A DNA stretch of 64,000 nt from Leptospira bourretii (GTDB taxonomy: Bacteria; Spirochaetota; Leptospiria; Leptospirales; Leptospiraceae): the NCBI RefSeq assembly GCF_004770145.1, contig NZ_RQFW01000018.1, positions 273,501 to 337,500 on the forward strand, read 5' to 3'. The notes under the pieces are model-generated. The model saw only the letters and a program-made list of their open reading frames with translations, was not told where the DNA came from and did no database searches. Within the stretch, counting starts at the first letter, position 1. Every line of letters starts with the position of its first letter. The position numbers and the translations under genes are program-made. Below, piece after piece: positions 35,802 to 45,900 of this stretch.

Positions 35802-36476
35802 ATGACAGCAAAGAAAAAGGTTCCGAAAACTCCTTCAAAAAAAACAATCCCTGCTCCCGTTCTCACTGAATCCGGAAGGATGGTAGCTTATAGCGATGCT
35901 ATTTTTTCTATCGCTCTCACTCTCATGGCTTTAGAAATCAAAATCCCCCATCCTGAAGAAATTGGTGGGAGCAGTTTACTCTTTGCTCTTTTGGAAAGAT
36001 GGCCAAGTTTTTTAAGTTTTTTTATTAGCTTTATGATCATCACTGTGGTCTGGACAAACCATCATACTATCTTTCGTCATGTAAAATATGTTGATCATAA
36101 CTTAATGATCTTAAATAACCTGCTTTTGTTAAACGTAATTTTTATCCCGTTTTGTTCTGAAATGCTCGGCGAATACATGTTACAAGATGATACAAACGCA
36201 AAATTTGCTGTCTTTCTTTATGGAGCCTGGATTGCCATCGGAGGGATCCCGTTCAACCTCGTTTGGAGGTATGGAGTCAAAAAGAAAGAACTACTAAGTC
36301 CCGAATCCGATCCAATCGAAATCCAAAAAATCACTTCGCATTTTATCAAGGGCCCTTATATATACGCCTTCGTCACCATATTATCTTTTTTGAATATATG
36401 GCTTAGTATCATTGGATTCGGAATTCTCATTTTATTTTTTCTAGTTCCTACGGCTTGGTTACTTCGAAAGAAATAG
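35802..36476 (+). CDS. TMEM175-family (DUF1211) cation-channel-like protein
   Basis: 224 residues, six membrane segments. The family motif is seen as RMVAYSDAIFSIALTLMALEIKIP at about 26-49 (the FSD motif here reads YSD) and WTNHHTIFRHVKYVD at about 86-100. Bacterial TMEM175 proteins form leaky K+ channels as tetramers. The YSD in place of FSD may change gating or packing. Single gene. Confidence 0.85.
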   Translation: MTAKKKVPKTPSKKTIPAPVLTESGRMVAYSDAIFSIALTLMALEIKIPHPEEIGGSSLLFALLERWPSFLSFFISFMIITVVWTNHHTIFRHVKYVDHNLMILNNLLLLNVIFIPFCSEMLGEYMLQDDTNAKFAVFLYGAWIAIGGIPFNLVWRYGVKKKELLSPESDPIEIQKITSHFIKGPYIYAFVTILSFLNIWLSIIGFGILILFFLVPTAWLLRKK

Positions 36477-36751
36477 AAAGGTTTGTAAGTGGGCGTTCCC
36501 CATGGATTGGTGTTCGATATTCTTTAAGTTTCTCTTGCCAAGAAAGGCGATATAGTAAATACTGGTAATTGATTCATAACATTATCGCTGATTTAACCAC
36601 TAGAGTAGTCCCCCACTTTCTTGCATTCTGATCTCTTTCTTAAGTTTTCCCCTGCATTTTCGTTGAGTTTTTACCCGATCTCCCACAAGGGTTAGTTGTA
36701 TTTAAATTTTCAATTTTGATGAATCAAAAATAAAATTTTTGAGGACATCAC

Positions 36752-37015
36752 ATGTCAGTAAACATATACGTAGGTAACCTTTCTTATGAAATGACGGAAG
36801 GAAAGTTAAATGAACTTTTTTCCGCACACGGCGCAGTCACTTCTGCTAAAATCATTATGGACCAGTATTCTGGAAATTCTAAAGGTTTCGGTTTTATCGA
36901 AATGAAAGAACGTAACGATGCTGATAAAGCAATTAGCGATTTGAATGGAAAAAACATTCTAAACCGTGAGATGAAAGTAAACATCGCAAAACCTAAAACA
37001 AACAACTGGAACTAA
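36752..37015 (+). CDS. RRM-type RNA-binding protein
   Basis: 87 residues, a single RNA recognition motif. RNP2 is IYVGNL at residues 5-10; RNP1 is KGFGFIEM at about 44-51. Aromatic residues of both are in place for RNA stacking. This is the cyanobacterial/spirochaetal Rbp type, an RNA chaperone candidate. TGAGGA precedes the ATG. A long hairpin follows the gene. Confidence 0.93.
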   Translation: MSVNIYVGNLSYEMTEGKLNELFSAHGAVTSAKIIMDQYSGNSKGFGFIEMKERNDADKAISDLNGKNILNREMKVNIAKPKTNNWN

Positions 37016-37030
37016 GTTCCAAATAACTTT

Positions 37031-37074
37031 TTGATTTCAGTTTTTATGAAACAATTTCATAATGCTGAAATCAA
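37031..37074 (+). terminator. Long two-tier stem-loop after the RRM gene
   Basis: TTGATTTCAG pairs with CTGAAATCAA, with an inner ATGAAA/TTTCAT hairpin. It begins 15 bases after the stop. The run after the stem is mixed, so it may stabilise the 3' end as much as terminate, or be a self-regulatory RNA site for the RRM protein. Confidence 0.5.
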
Positions 37075-37340
37075 ATCATAAACTTCCAATATCACAAACC
37101 TTTCGTATCACCGAATTTTCATCGGCTTTCCCATAAACACCAAAGTTTGTATCGCAAGCCAGAATCTTCAAATTTAAATGAAGGTAAATTTTCAAAAAAC
37201 CATTTGATTAGGTCAAAACGAAAAGAAGAACCACTCTCATTCTTAAAATTGCTATTGTGCTAGTAAATACCAGTAAAACACTCTGATTATATCGGATCAT
37301 TTTGCAACAATGCATAGCCAGCTCCGAACGGAGAATCACC

Positions 37341-38066
37341 ATGTCGGAATCAAATTCATTTTTCAAACGTAGTATCAAGTCAGTCTTTAGTATTTTTCTC
37401 ACACAGACCAAAGTTTCCAAAATGGAACGGTTCTCAGAAGATTTCGTTCTCATCGAAATGACGGGAACAAAGTTAAAAGAAGCAAAATGGATCCCAGGAA
37501 GTAAGGTGCAAGTCGATGTGGGAAATCTTACCTACCGCACTTACACTCCCATCAGCGTGGACAAAAATGAAGGCAAACTCTCATTCCTCGCTTACCAGCG
37601 AAATGATGGCCCTGCCTCCACTTGGATCCAATCCTTAAAAGTAGGTGATCCTTGCGAAGTATTCGGTCCCCGTGAGTCTTTGGATTTTTCGAATCTTACA
37701 GAAGACGCAATCCTCTTCGGCGATGAGACTTCCTTTGGTATCGCAAAGGTTCTACAAAACAAAGTAGGAAAAAAATCTCATTTGTTCCTCGAATTGACTT
37801 CACCAGAAGTAGAAAAGAAAGCTCTTGATCCATTAGGAGTAACAGGGCAGCGATTGGTGGAACGATCCCTTGATGGATCCCATCTCCAAACAATAGCCAA
37901 GGAAATGTTTGATCTGATTTCAAAAATTCCCGACGCAAAAATCTTTCTAACTGGAAGGGCCAGTTCCATCCAACAAGTCAGAGCCTATTTGAAGAACTCA
38001 GGAATTCCCACTAACAGACTAAAGGTCCGTGCCTACTGGGCGGATGGGAAAAAGGGTTTGGATTGA
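37341..38066 (+). CDS. FAD-binding siderophore-interacting-protein (SIP)-like oxidoreductase
   Basis: About 241 residues. FAD motif RTYTPIS at about 55-61 (R-x-Y-T-x-x), then the flavin-isoalloxazine segment and GPASTWIQSLKVGDPCEVFGPRES, followed by a reduced Rossmann half (AILFGDETSFGIAKVLQ). Similar proteins reduce Fe(III)-siderophores using NAD(P)H. No iron-uptake genes adjoin it. The start at 37341 has GGAG 10 bases upstream. A G7 run lies just past the stop. Confidence 0.8.
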   Translation: MSESNSFFKRSIKSVFSIFLTQTKVSKMERFSEDFVLIEMTGTKLKEAKWIPGSKVQVDVGNLTYRTYTPISVDKNEGKLSFLAYQRNDGPASTWIQSLKVGDPCEVFGPRESLDFSNLTEDAILFGDETSFGIAKVLQNKVGKKSHLFLELTSPEVEKKALDPLGVTGQRLVERSLDGSHLQTIAKEMFDLISKIPDAKIFLTGRASSIQQVRAYLKNSGIPTNRLKVRAYWADGKKGLD

Positions 38067-38207
38067 GGGGGGGATTTATTTTCCGCGCATAAAAATAAAC
38101 AACTGATCTAGCACCTGTGAACCTTAGCCCATCGTTTTTCCGTCAAATTTTCCTCTTGCGAATCAAAGAGATTCGATCTAAATTGTTCATTGTAGATACG
38201 AAAGAAA

Positions 38208-38912
38208 ATGACTCCAATTAGAACTTACTTACTCACAGTTTTTCTTTTGATTGGTTTTGGAATTCCGCTAAATTCAGAACCATTATCGGAGACTAACCAA
38301 AAAGCCATTGATGCCTTTTACCCAAAAAACTGGTCTCAGGCTGAAATGTGGTTCAAAGAAAGTTTAAAGAAAAATCCAAATGACCCATACGCAAACTATA
38401 ACTTGGCCTGTGTTTACACCATACTACTCAGTCAATGCGAGAATTTGACAGAAGAACAAGACGTTTTTCAGTTATTGCAAAATGCAGCCACATATAAAAA
38501 AACTTACAAACGTTTGATGCTAAAAGACAAAGATCTTTCCTTACTTCGAAATACTTACCGATTGAATGAAATTGCAGGTTTAAGTCCTAAAGAGATCTTT
38601 ACGAATATGATTTGGTTTGGTCCAAGTCCAGGTGCTTATGGGTCAATATCGGAAATCAGGTTTGATGCAAATGGTTCTTTTGAACTCTCTTTGGTTGCAT
38701 TTCGGGAAAGTGACGGTACACTGGAAAAACCAAAGTATAGTGGAAAGTATCAATGGATTTCTGAAAAAGTAATTCAATTAGAATTTCAAAAACTCCCTTC
38801 CTCGTTTCCTAACCAAACAAAAAAGAGGCAAGCCCGTTGGAACAAAGATAGACTCGAAATCGATGGCTTTGAATATCAATTTCAGGATACACCTGACCGT
38901 TGCTCCGCATAG
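38208..38912 (+). CDS. Secreted TPR-like protein
   Basis: 234 residues. Signal peptide MTPIRTYLLTVFLLIGFGIPLNS. One TPR pair at about 40-75 (WSQAEMWFKESLKKNPNDPYANYNLACVY), then a C-terminal beta domain from about 130 (GSISEIRFDANGSFELSL...SGKYQWISEKVIQLEF). Periplasmic adaptor or envelope protein, function unknown. Confidence 0.65.
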   Translation: MTPIRTYLLTVFLLIGFGIPLNSEPLSETNQKAIDAFYPKNWSQAEMWFKESLKKNPNDPYANYNLACVYTILLSQCENLTEEQDVFQLLQNAATYKKTYKRLMLKDKDLSLLRNTYRLNEIAGLSPKEIFTNMIWFGPSPGAYGSISEIRFDANGSFELSLVAFRESDGTLEKPKYSGKYQWISEKVIQLEFQKLPSSFPNQTKKRQARWNKDRLEIDGFEYQFQDTPDRCSA

Positions 38913-39087
38913 AATGGCTGTGCTTTTGAAACAAACAAAATTAATTTCAATTTGCGGTTGGAGTTTGTCAGTTTCGTATGCTTTTTAGAGTATAGAATAA
39001 ATAGATTGCTCTCGGAATCAGATATACGAGGCTTCAATTCAAGCGAATTTTCTCATTAGAGTCAAATGTTCTATTTCTTTCTCGCCT

Positions 39088-41649
39088 ATGGGTAGTTTTA
39101 TGGCAATTTCGCTTTCTTTTTTTAAAAAAAAATTTTTTTTACCTCTACTTGTAGTTTCTATATCTTTTTCTTTTTGTAAAGTCGCAACCTCTCCCCTCCC
39201 CGATATAAATTCCGGATTTATGGATCTTTCTGCATGGGAACCTAATCAAACGGTGATAAATTTGAAAGGAGATTGGGAATTTTGTTGGGATGAATTGATT
39301 CCTCCTGAATCGGATGAGTCCGTATGGAAAAAAAAATGCCAAGGTTATTTTCCGGTTCCCTCTTTTTGGAAATTCTACCAAATAAACGGAAAGAACCTAC
39401 CGATTTTCGGAAAGGGAACCTACAGACTCAGACTCAAACTCAAACTTCCAAAACGGGAAATAAACTACGGATTGTTTTGGACTGAAATCATGTCCGCTTT
39501 CGAAATTTTCGTTAACTCCCGTTCTGTGGTAAAAGTAGGACAAACGGGAGAAAGTTTTGAAACAATGAAGCCTGACCTGAAACCAGGCACGTCCTATCTG
39601 GGTAATCTTTCCGATGAAGTGACAATCGTCGTTTGGGTATCCAACTTCAATCATGAAAATCACGGTTTTTGGGAACCTCTTTATTTCGGAGAATGGAAAT
39701 CCATAGAAAGACAGCACCTCAATCTTGTTATACGAGACATTGCGAGTTCTTCTGCAATCATCATCATCGGCTTGTACCATCTGATTATCTTTCTGTCAAG
39801 ATTCCGTTCCAAAGAATATCTGATGTTCGGTTTTTTCTGTATGATAATGGGAATTCGCCAATTGAATTTTGAAACGCATACGTTTTATTATCTATTTCCC
39901 AATCTGGATTTTGATTCATATATCCGGCTACTGTTCGGAGTGATTTATATGATCGGGGTTTCCATGGTAACACTCTACGATCTTTTATTTCCGAAGGACA
40001 TCCCCAAAATAATCACAAAAGTTCTCAGGTTGATTTTCTTTAGTTTTTTACTAACTTTGTTTTTGCCGGTTTCCATTTTCACACATTACGCATTGTATCT
40101 CTTCGGTTTTGCAATGATTGCAATCATACTGTATGTACCTTTGTTCATCAGAGCTTATTTTAGAAAAAGGGAAGGTGCGGGACTTATGCTCATTGCCTAC
40201 TCCATTACAGCGGTGACTCTACTTAATGATATATTATTCAATTTCGGATTGATTCATACAGGTTATCTCTCCCATTTAGGGGTTTTGTTATTTATCTTCA
40301 TCCAAGCGATTCTATTATCAAAAAAAATAACAAAGGCATTGCAAGAGGAAGAAAAATTAGTTCAAAAACTCGGTGAAACTCTGGAAGAAAAAAACAGAAC
40401 CCATACGGAACTTTTGAATCTAAAAGAAACCCAAAAATACGAATTGGAATTGCAGGTAAAACTCCGCACGGAAGAATACGAGATCGCCAAACAACTAGCA
40501 GAAACCGCGAACAAGGCAAAGTCTCAATTTTTAGCAACAATGAGTCACGAAATCAGAACTCCCATGAATGGAATTTTGGGAATCACGGAACTTTTGAAAA
40601 TGACAACTGTTTCGGAGGATCAAACACAATATCTTAAAATGATTCAAGACAGCGGACAATCTCTTTTGACTATATTGAACGACATTTTGGATTATTCCAA
40701 ACTCGAAGCGGGGAAAATAGAATTATTAGAATCCGATTTTTCCTGGAAAATTCTGCTCGAACTTGCGGAAGGGATTTTTAAGCACCAAGCAGAACAGAAA
40801 CAAGTTCGATTTGAAGTCAGCTTTGATCCAGATTTTATATTTTTAGCACATGGCGACGAAAACAGAATCAAACAAGTGTTATTTAATCTAATCTCCAATG
40901 CGGTCAAATTTACGGAATCTGGAGAAATCAAAATCCTTCTCTCTTCCAAAAAGGAAGAAATAGGAAACTGGATTCAATACAAAGTATCAATAACGGATAC
41001 AGGAATAGGAATCCCGGAAGAGAAAATGGGTTCCTTGTTTCAAAGATTCACACAGTTGGATTCAAGCATTTCCCGTAAGTATGGAGGAACGGGACTCGGT
41101 CTCGCCATCTCTAAAAAACTAATGGATGTGATGGGAGGAGAAATAAAAGTTAAAAGGAATTTTCCCAACGGTTCCTGTTTTGAAATTGAACTCAGACTTC
41201 TTCCCAACCAAATGTCCAGAGTCATACGATCCGAAGATTCGGTGGATCTCTCTAAACTACCGTCTAACACAAATGTGTTGATTGCGGAAGATGATCCTAC
41301 CAACCTGTTTCTACTTTCCAGTTTTTTGAAAAAATTAAAAGTCCGCCATGATGTTGCGAAAGACGGCAGGGAAGCGGTAACAAAGGCACAAACAAACGAA
41401 TTCCATCTGATTTTTATGGACATCAATATGCCCAATCTGGATGGTATCGGGGCATCAGAAGAGATTTTGAAAGACGAACGGATTTTTCCCAAACCAATCA
41501 TCATTGCAGTTACTGCGGACGCCTTCCAGGATGATCAAGACAAATGCATTCGCGCAGGAATGTCTTCGTTTTTGCCGAAACCGTTCCAAAAAAGAGAAAT
41601 AGAACAAGCATTATATGAATGGCTGATTGAGAGAAAAACAGGGCTTTAA
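39088..41649 (+). CDS. 7TMR-DISM hybrid sensor histidine kinase
   Basis: 853 residues. N-terminal signal with a lipobox-like VVSISFSFC, then an extracytoplasmic galactose-binding-like 7TMR-DISMED domain (INLKGDWEFCWDELI; FWKFYQIN; YGLFWTEIMSAFEIFVN), seven membrane helices at about 210-410, a coiled coil, HisKA with His487 in MSHEIRTPM, HATPase_c with DTGIGIP and GGTGLGL, and a receiver with Asp778 in MDINMPNLDG. It should sense a carbohydrate or other ligand at the surface and run a phosphorelay. An A9/T8 homopolymer pair follows the start at 39124-39140. An alternative ATG lies at 39100. Confidence 0.9.
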   Translation: MGSFMAISLSFFKKKFFLPLLVVSISFSFCKVATSPLPDINSGFMDLSAWEPNQTVINLKGDWEFCWDELIPPESDESVWKKKCQGYFPVPSFWKFYQINGKNLPIFGKGTYRLRLKLKLPKREINYGLFWTEIMSAFEIFVNSRSVVKVGQTGESFETMKPDLKPGTSYLGNLSDEVTIVVWVSNFNHENHGFWEPLYFGEWKSIERQHLNLVIRDIASSSAIIIIGLYHLIIFLSRFRSKEYLMFGFFCMIMGIRQLNFETHTFYYLFPNLDFDSYIRLLFGVIYMIGVSMVTLYDLLFPKDIPKIITKVLRLIFFSFLLTLFLPVSIFTHYALYLFGFAMIAIILYVPLFIRAYFRKREGAGLMLIAYSITAVTLLNDILFNFGLIHTGYLSHLGVLLFIFIQAILLSKKITKALQEEEKLVQKLGETLEEKNRTHTELLNLKETQKYELELQVKLRTEEYEIAKQLAETANKAKSQFLATMSHEIRTPMNGILGITELLKMTTVSEDQTQYLKMIQDSGQSLLTILNDILDYSKLEAGKIELLESDFSWKILLELAEGIFKHQAEQKQVRFEVSFDPDFIFLAHGDENRIKQVLFNLISNAVKFTESGEIKILLSSKKEEIGNWIQYKVSITDTGIGIPEEKMGSLFQRFTQLDSSISRKYGGTGLGLAISKKLMDVMGGEIKVKRNFPNGSCFEIELRLLPNQMSRVIRSEDSVDLSKLPSNTNVLIAEDDPTNLFLLSSFLKKLKVRHDVAKDGREAVTKAQTNEFHLIFMDINMPNLDGIGASEEILKDERIFPKPIIIAVTADAFQDDQDKCIRAGMSSFLPKPFQKREIEQALYEWLIERKTGL

Positions 41650-41662
41650 AGGTTACAGTTTT

Positions 41663-41782
41663 GGGCGTTCCCGATTTGATCGGAGTTTTGCAAATGGAAT
41701 GTGTAAGGGTCGGGCTACTTCGGGGTGCGCTTACGCTTCCGTCCTTCGGACCAAGCCCTCCAGATCCCTAACGCAGGGGATT
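41663..41782 (+). repeat. Dispersed structured repeat, copy B
   Basis: GGGCGTTCCCGAT, GGGTCGGGCT, TTCGGGGTGCGCTTACGCTTCCGTC interrupted by the small hairpin GTCC/TTC/GGAC, CCAAGCCCT, GATCCCTAACGC. It marks the left boundary of the accessory island. Same order as copies A and C. Confidence 0.75.
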
Positions 41783-42533
41783 ATTGTTTATCCACAACAT
41801 ATTTAATAAACCAGGTTGGAACATCGTCTCGAGTAAATACTTCGACTTCGTCGCCATTTGTTACTCCTGCAAATAATAATTTATCATAAGTAATACTTGA
41901 AGTATCAAAAAGAAAAGCTCGATTTGATAATCGGATTGCTTCTTTTAAATTATCTAAACTGCGATAATATCTTTCTTCAATTTTTTCAGCTGGAACGCTA
42001 TGACCTTTTTCTTCCACTCTGCGATCTACTCTGTTCTTATTGATTTCCGGATCGACAGTGCAAAAAAAATAAAGATAGATCGAATAACCAACATCTTTAG
42101 CTTTTTTTAAAAAGCTAAGCTTCCTCTCATCACTCATGACTGTTTCGAACGAAAAGGAGATATTTGATTCCAACAATTTTTGTCTTAGAAATTCTGCCAA
42201 GTCTGCAGAGATGTATGAATTTATCTCCAAACTTTTATCTACTATCAATTCGTTATCTATGATCTTGAAATACTTCCATAGATCAGATAATCCTGTTTTC
42301 TTCGGAGAGAACTCTGACTTTTGGAAAAAGGATTGAATTTCTTCCGTTGTAAAATGGATTTTATACTGGCTGGGATTTAGAACATTTTCTTCTTTTAATT
42401 TCTTTTCAATCTCATCTGCATTCACATAAACACCAAGTTTATGTCTAGGATCAGTATTTTCAAATTCTTTGATAAAGGAAGATTTTCCCGATCCATTTGG
42501 TCCAGCAAAAATACGAAGTCGTTTTTTGCTCAT
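41781..42533 (-). CDS. Zeta-toxin-like P-loop kinase
   Basis: 250 residues. Walker A GPNGSGKSS at 11-19, VYVNADEI (the Asp of zeta kinases) at about 35, SFETVMSDERKLSFLKKAKDVGY, then RVDRRVEEKGHSVPAEKIEERYYRSLDNLKEAI with the Arg-rich phosphate-binding segment. This is the COG4185 zeta-like group, which phosphorylates UDP-sugars in characterised zeta toxins. It directly follows (TAAATG) a small glycine-rich protein gene that is the obvious antitoxin candidate. End of a five-gene run. Confidence 0.8.
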   Translation of the reverse strand: MSKKRLRIFAGPNGSGKSSFIKEFENTDPRHKLGVYVNADEIEKKLKEENVLNPSQYKIHFTTEEIQSFFQKSEFSPKKTGLSDLWKYFKIIDNELIVDKSLEINSYISADLAEFLRQKLLESNISFSFETVMSDERKLSFLKKAKDVGYSIYLYFFCTVDPEINKNRVDRRVEEKGHSVPAEKIEERYYRSLDNLKEAIRLSNRAFLFDTSSITYDKLLFAGVTNGDEVEVFTRDDVPTWFIKYVVDKQ

Positions 42534-42833
42534 TTAAGATAGTTTAAATTTAGGAGGCAAGTGGTTTGAATCGGTTGGTAATTTTTTAAAGAATTCTTTG
42601 TGACCATCGGGATGTTTCCAATAAAGGGAATCTCCCTCTTGCACTAAAATAGGAATCTTTGTTTCTTTCGCTCTTTCCGATGCCTTAATTGAAGCCAGAA
42701 TTGCTGCACCGAGAAGGGCTCCCACTGCGATATCTTCGCCGTCAGCCTCTTGTTTTAAGAGCGCCGTCAAACCGGCCCCTAAGAGTCCACCTTTGATTAA
42801 ATTGTTTAAGGTTTCCTCATCTGCCTGGTTCAT
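42534..42833 (-). CDS. Small glycine/alanine-rich protein, candidate antitoxin
   Basis: About 99 residues. The central segment LLGAGLTALLKQEADGEDIAVGALLGAAILASIKASERA has a glycine-zipper-like helix pair, followed by IPILVQEGDSLYWKHPDGHKEFFKKLP and a C-terminal LPPKFKL. The C-terminal pattern is repeated in small proteins next to zeta-like kinases in other genomes, from memory. Its stop touches the zeta start, so translation is coupled and an antitoxin role is likely. A TTG at 42872 would give 13 more residues. Confidence 0.55.
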   Translation of the reverse strand: MNQADEETLNNLIKGGLLGAGLTALLKQEADGEDIAVGALLGAAILASIKASERAKETKIPILVQEGDSLYWKHPDGHKEFFKKLPTDSNHLPPKFKLS

Positions 42834-42913
42834 AGATATATCGTAAGGAGAATTGATTGTTTTGTCAACCAAAGAGAGGGGAAGCGAACTGGATGAAAAC
42901 TTTGAAAATTTCC

Positions 42914-45900
42914 TTAAATACCCAATAATTCCCTATATTGAAAATATTCATAAGAACCTAGGCGGTGGATGATATCTTTCGCCATTTCCCGAACACTTGC
43001 TTCACTACTCGTAATTCCCAACACCAAAATTTCCCAAACATCATCCCCTGGTTTTGCATTCCAAAGATATGAATTCTCCTCAGTAACTAGATTAATAAAT
43101 TCTATGGATATCTTCGGGCCTTTCGAAAAATTATCTTTTACAAATCGAAGGTAACTTTCAATTCCAAAACTTAGCCTACTATCAAGTCTAACCTTTCTTA
43201 AAGTTTCAAAAATAAGTTCTTCTGAATATACTTCTCTATCGATCCAGAGAGAAAATACTTCAAATTCTTCGAACGAGGGGTCATTTTCCAATCTCCAACG
43301 CCAAAGAGCTTCAGCTTTTTTTACAACCGAAGGCTCATTCTCAGGTGCATTTTCTCCGAGAAATCGAATGGCGTTTGCTTTCAAAAATCCTTCCGGAAGG
43401 GAAAAGAATTTTTCTAACAAAGTATCATCACAAGATTCTATGATTCCATTTCCATATAAATTCACAAGAAAATTGCCAATCCGGAAGGGCCGAATTCCTT
43501 TTTCTTCCTGCGCGTTTTCACCTAAATCACCTAAATATTCAATACTATCCGAAAACCATTCTTTAAACTTTAGATAAATTGCCGGTGAATAACCGCCGTA
43601 TTGAACGTAACTGAAAAAGAATATTCGAGAAAGTTCCTTGTTTTCATTTAGAATCAGTTTTCGATTTTCATGAAACCAATTTGGATTTAGCCAATACAAA
43701 AAAGCAAAGTGCTGTCCCAATACACATAGATCCGTCTTTCGTATTGAATACTCACCCGTAAAGTGATCCGTTAATATAGAATAAATCCTTTGCACTCTCG
43801 GATCATCGGATGCCTTGGATGCATCATCATTCAGAAATTTTCGAAAATAATCGATTGAAAAGTAGGCAAGACTATGGAGAGCATTGCCACGAACAGAATT
43901 GATTCCTTTTGAAACAAAATCTTCGCCTTTCTCTTCATAACTTTCATCAGGTGATGACGAGCGAAGTAAAACAGAAATCCAATCCAAAAAATCGAATCTA
44001 TCGAAGGCTTCTTTGGGTATGATCTTCTTTTCGAAAATAGTACGAAAGAAACTAGCAAGAGCATGTTGAAGGTGTAAAGTTTGGTCTATTGGTTTGGATT
44101 TGATCAAATCAGATAAAAATTGCAAATACTTACACAAAGCTTCCGATTCCAATTTCGTCCGATTGTCAATGGCACCCCGAAAGCCCCAAAGTAATGCCCC
44201 AAAATATCGCTCAGGAATTTGGACATTGAAAAAATCACTAATAGAATTAAGATATTTAGAAGAATTGATCTCGACATCCCTGGAGATTTGTCTCGCCAAA
44301 CCTTCTGGACTGGGTTCATTCCAACCATCTTCTTCCTTTTGAAACTCTATCATTTTTTGGATCAGTTCTCTTACGGAAAGAACTGAAATGTCCAGGTTTT
44401 CTAAAGGACTAATCGGACCTACAAACGATTCATGATAATGCGGGAACTCAGGTTTCACAAAACTTTTACTAAATTTATCTTTCAATTCAACTAAATATTT
44501 TTCTTTATCGGGTGGCATATTTCCTTGGAGGGCCGGAAGTTTACGATAGAAAAACAAATCGATACGATGTTTAGGATTATACATATCGCTCAATACACGA
44601 TTCTCTTGAACTTCATTAGATTGGTATTCCAGTTTATACTTTTCCTCTAGTTCGTTTGCCCATGTATCTAACCAATCTATATATTTCACCTGCTCTTCTT
44701 TTGATAAATATGCATAGTTTTGTGAAAGTAATGAATGGTATTCATTCCCAAAACAGTCATCTTCTGCATAAATTTGATTGTATAAAACTTCATCAAACAA
44801 ATTTGGATTTCGATTTCTTCCTTCTTTTCCTATCACGAAAACATAGAATCTTTGGAACAACAAACATCGTTTTTGTTTTACCAATTGTATAATAACATCA
44901 AAAGTTTCTTGATCTTTGATATAATTCAAAATAGCATCTCGAAAAATAGGCACCAGCTTATCTGATAGTTTGTGATTATAGTTTTGTGGATGATCCCAAA
45001 TAGAAGGCCTTGTGATATAAGAATGATCATCAATATATTTGTCTTCCGTTTTCTCCCAACTATGTAAACCGTACATCAACATGTTTTCCAATAGGTTTGA
45101 TATAAACTGGATCGACTTAAGAGGAAGTTTCTCTTTAATGATACCGACAAAATGAGTTAGAACCTTTAAATAACTATCCCCGGATAGTTTCCTTGAGGGT
45201 TTTGGGCTCTGCCAAAGATTATCGACATTCGACTTGTTTGACTTCCCATTCTCATAATCCCAATCTGGATCAGGAAGAATAGTAAGGAGCGAAGACATTA
45301 ACTCAAAACAAAGTTTTTCGTTTTGTAAACTCCAAACCTTTTCTATCGCTTCTAAATAGAGATCAATATTAATCGGATTTAGTTGTCTTGATCGCTGAAA
45401 CCATTCATATTCCTTTTCCATCCAATTTAGGAAATAGCTTTCAGGCATCTGTAAATAAAGTTTGGTGATTTCTTGATGAAGGCCAAAATTATCAAATTGA
45501 GGTAACGCCTGGATCACAGATGAGACTTTTTCGAATTCATTAAGTTCAATTAGTTTGTTGAGATATACCAAAGGAGACCAGTAATAATAATGTGTTTCTT
45601 GGATAAGGTATTTTTCGTTTCCCGAAAATTGGAAATAGTTCATTCTCCTGAGAGAATCAAACCAAGCTATCGAAGTGAGTTTCCCGATGAATACGCGAAA
45701 CAATGGACTACCAGGAGCGATCGTATTACGAAACGTTGATTCATCTGACGCAGACACGACTACAAGAGATGAAAATCTCTCAGCTTCCTTTATAAAATAT
45801 AAATACTTTCGTGTAAAACGATCCAGAACTTCATCTAGAATTATCTCAAAGTTTTGCCACTCTCGGTAGAATTCATCATCGAAAGATCTGTATGTTAAAT

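Noticed and set aside
36491..36520. GGGCGTTCCC block resembling the dispersed repeat start
   Set aside because: Only the first ten bases match; the CGGGCT and ATCCCTAACG parts are missing. At best a decayed end.
38064..38074. G7 run after the SIP-like gene
   Set aside because: It lies after the stop codon, so slippage would not change a protein.
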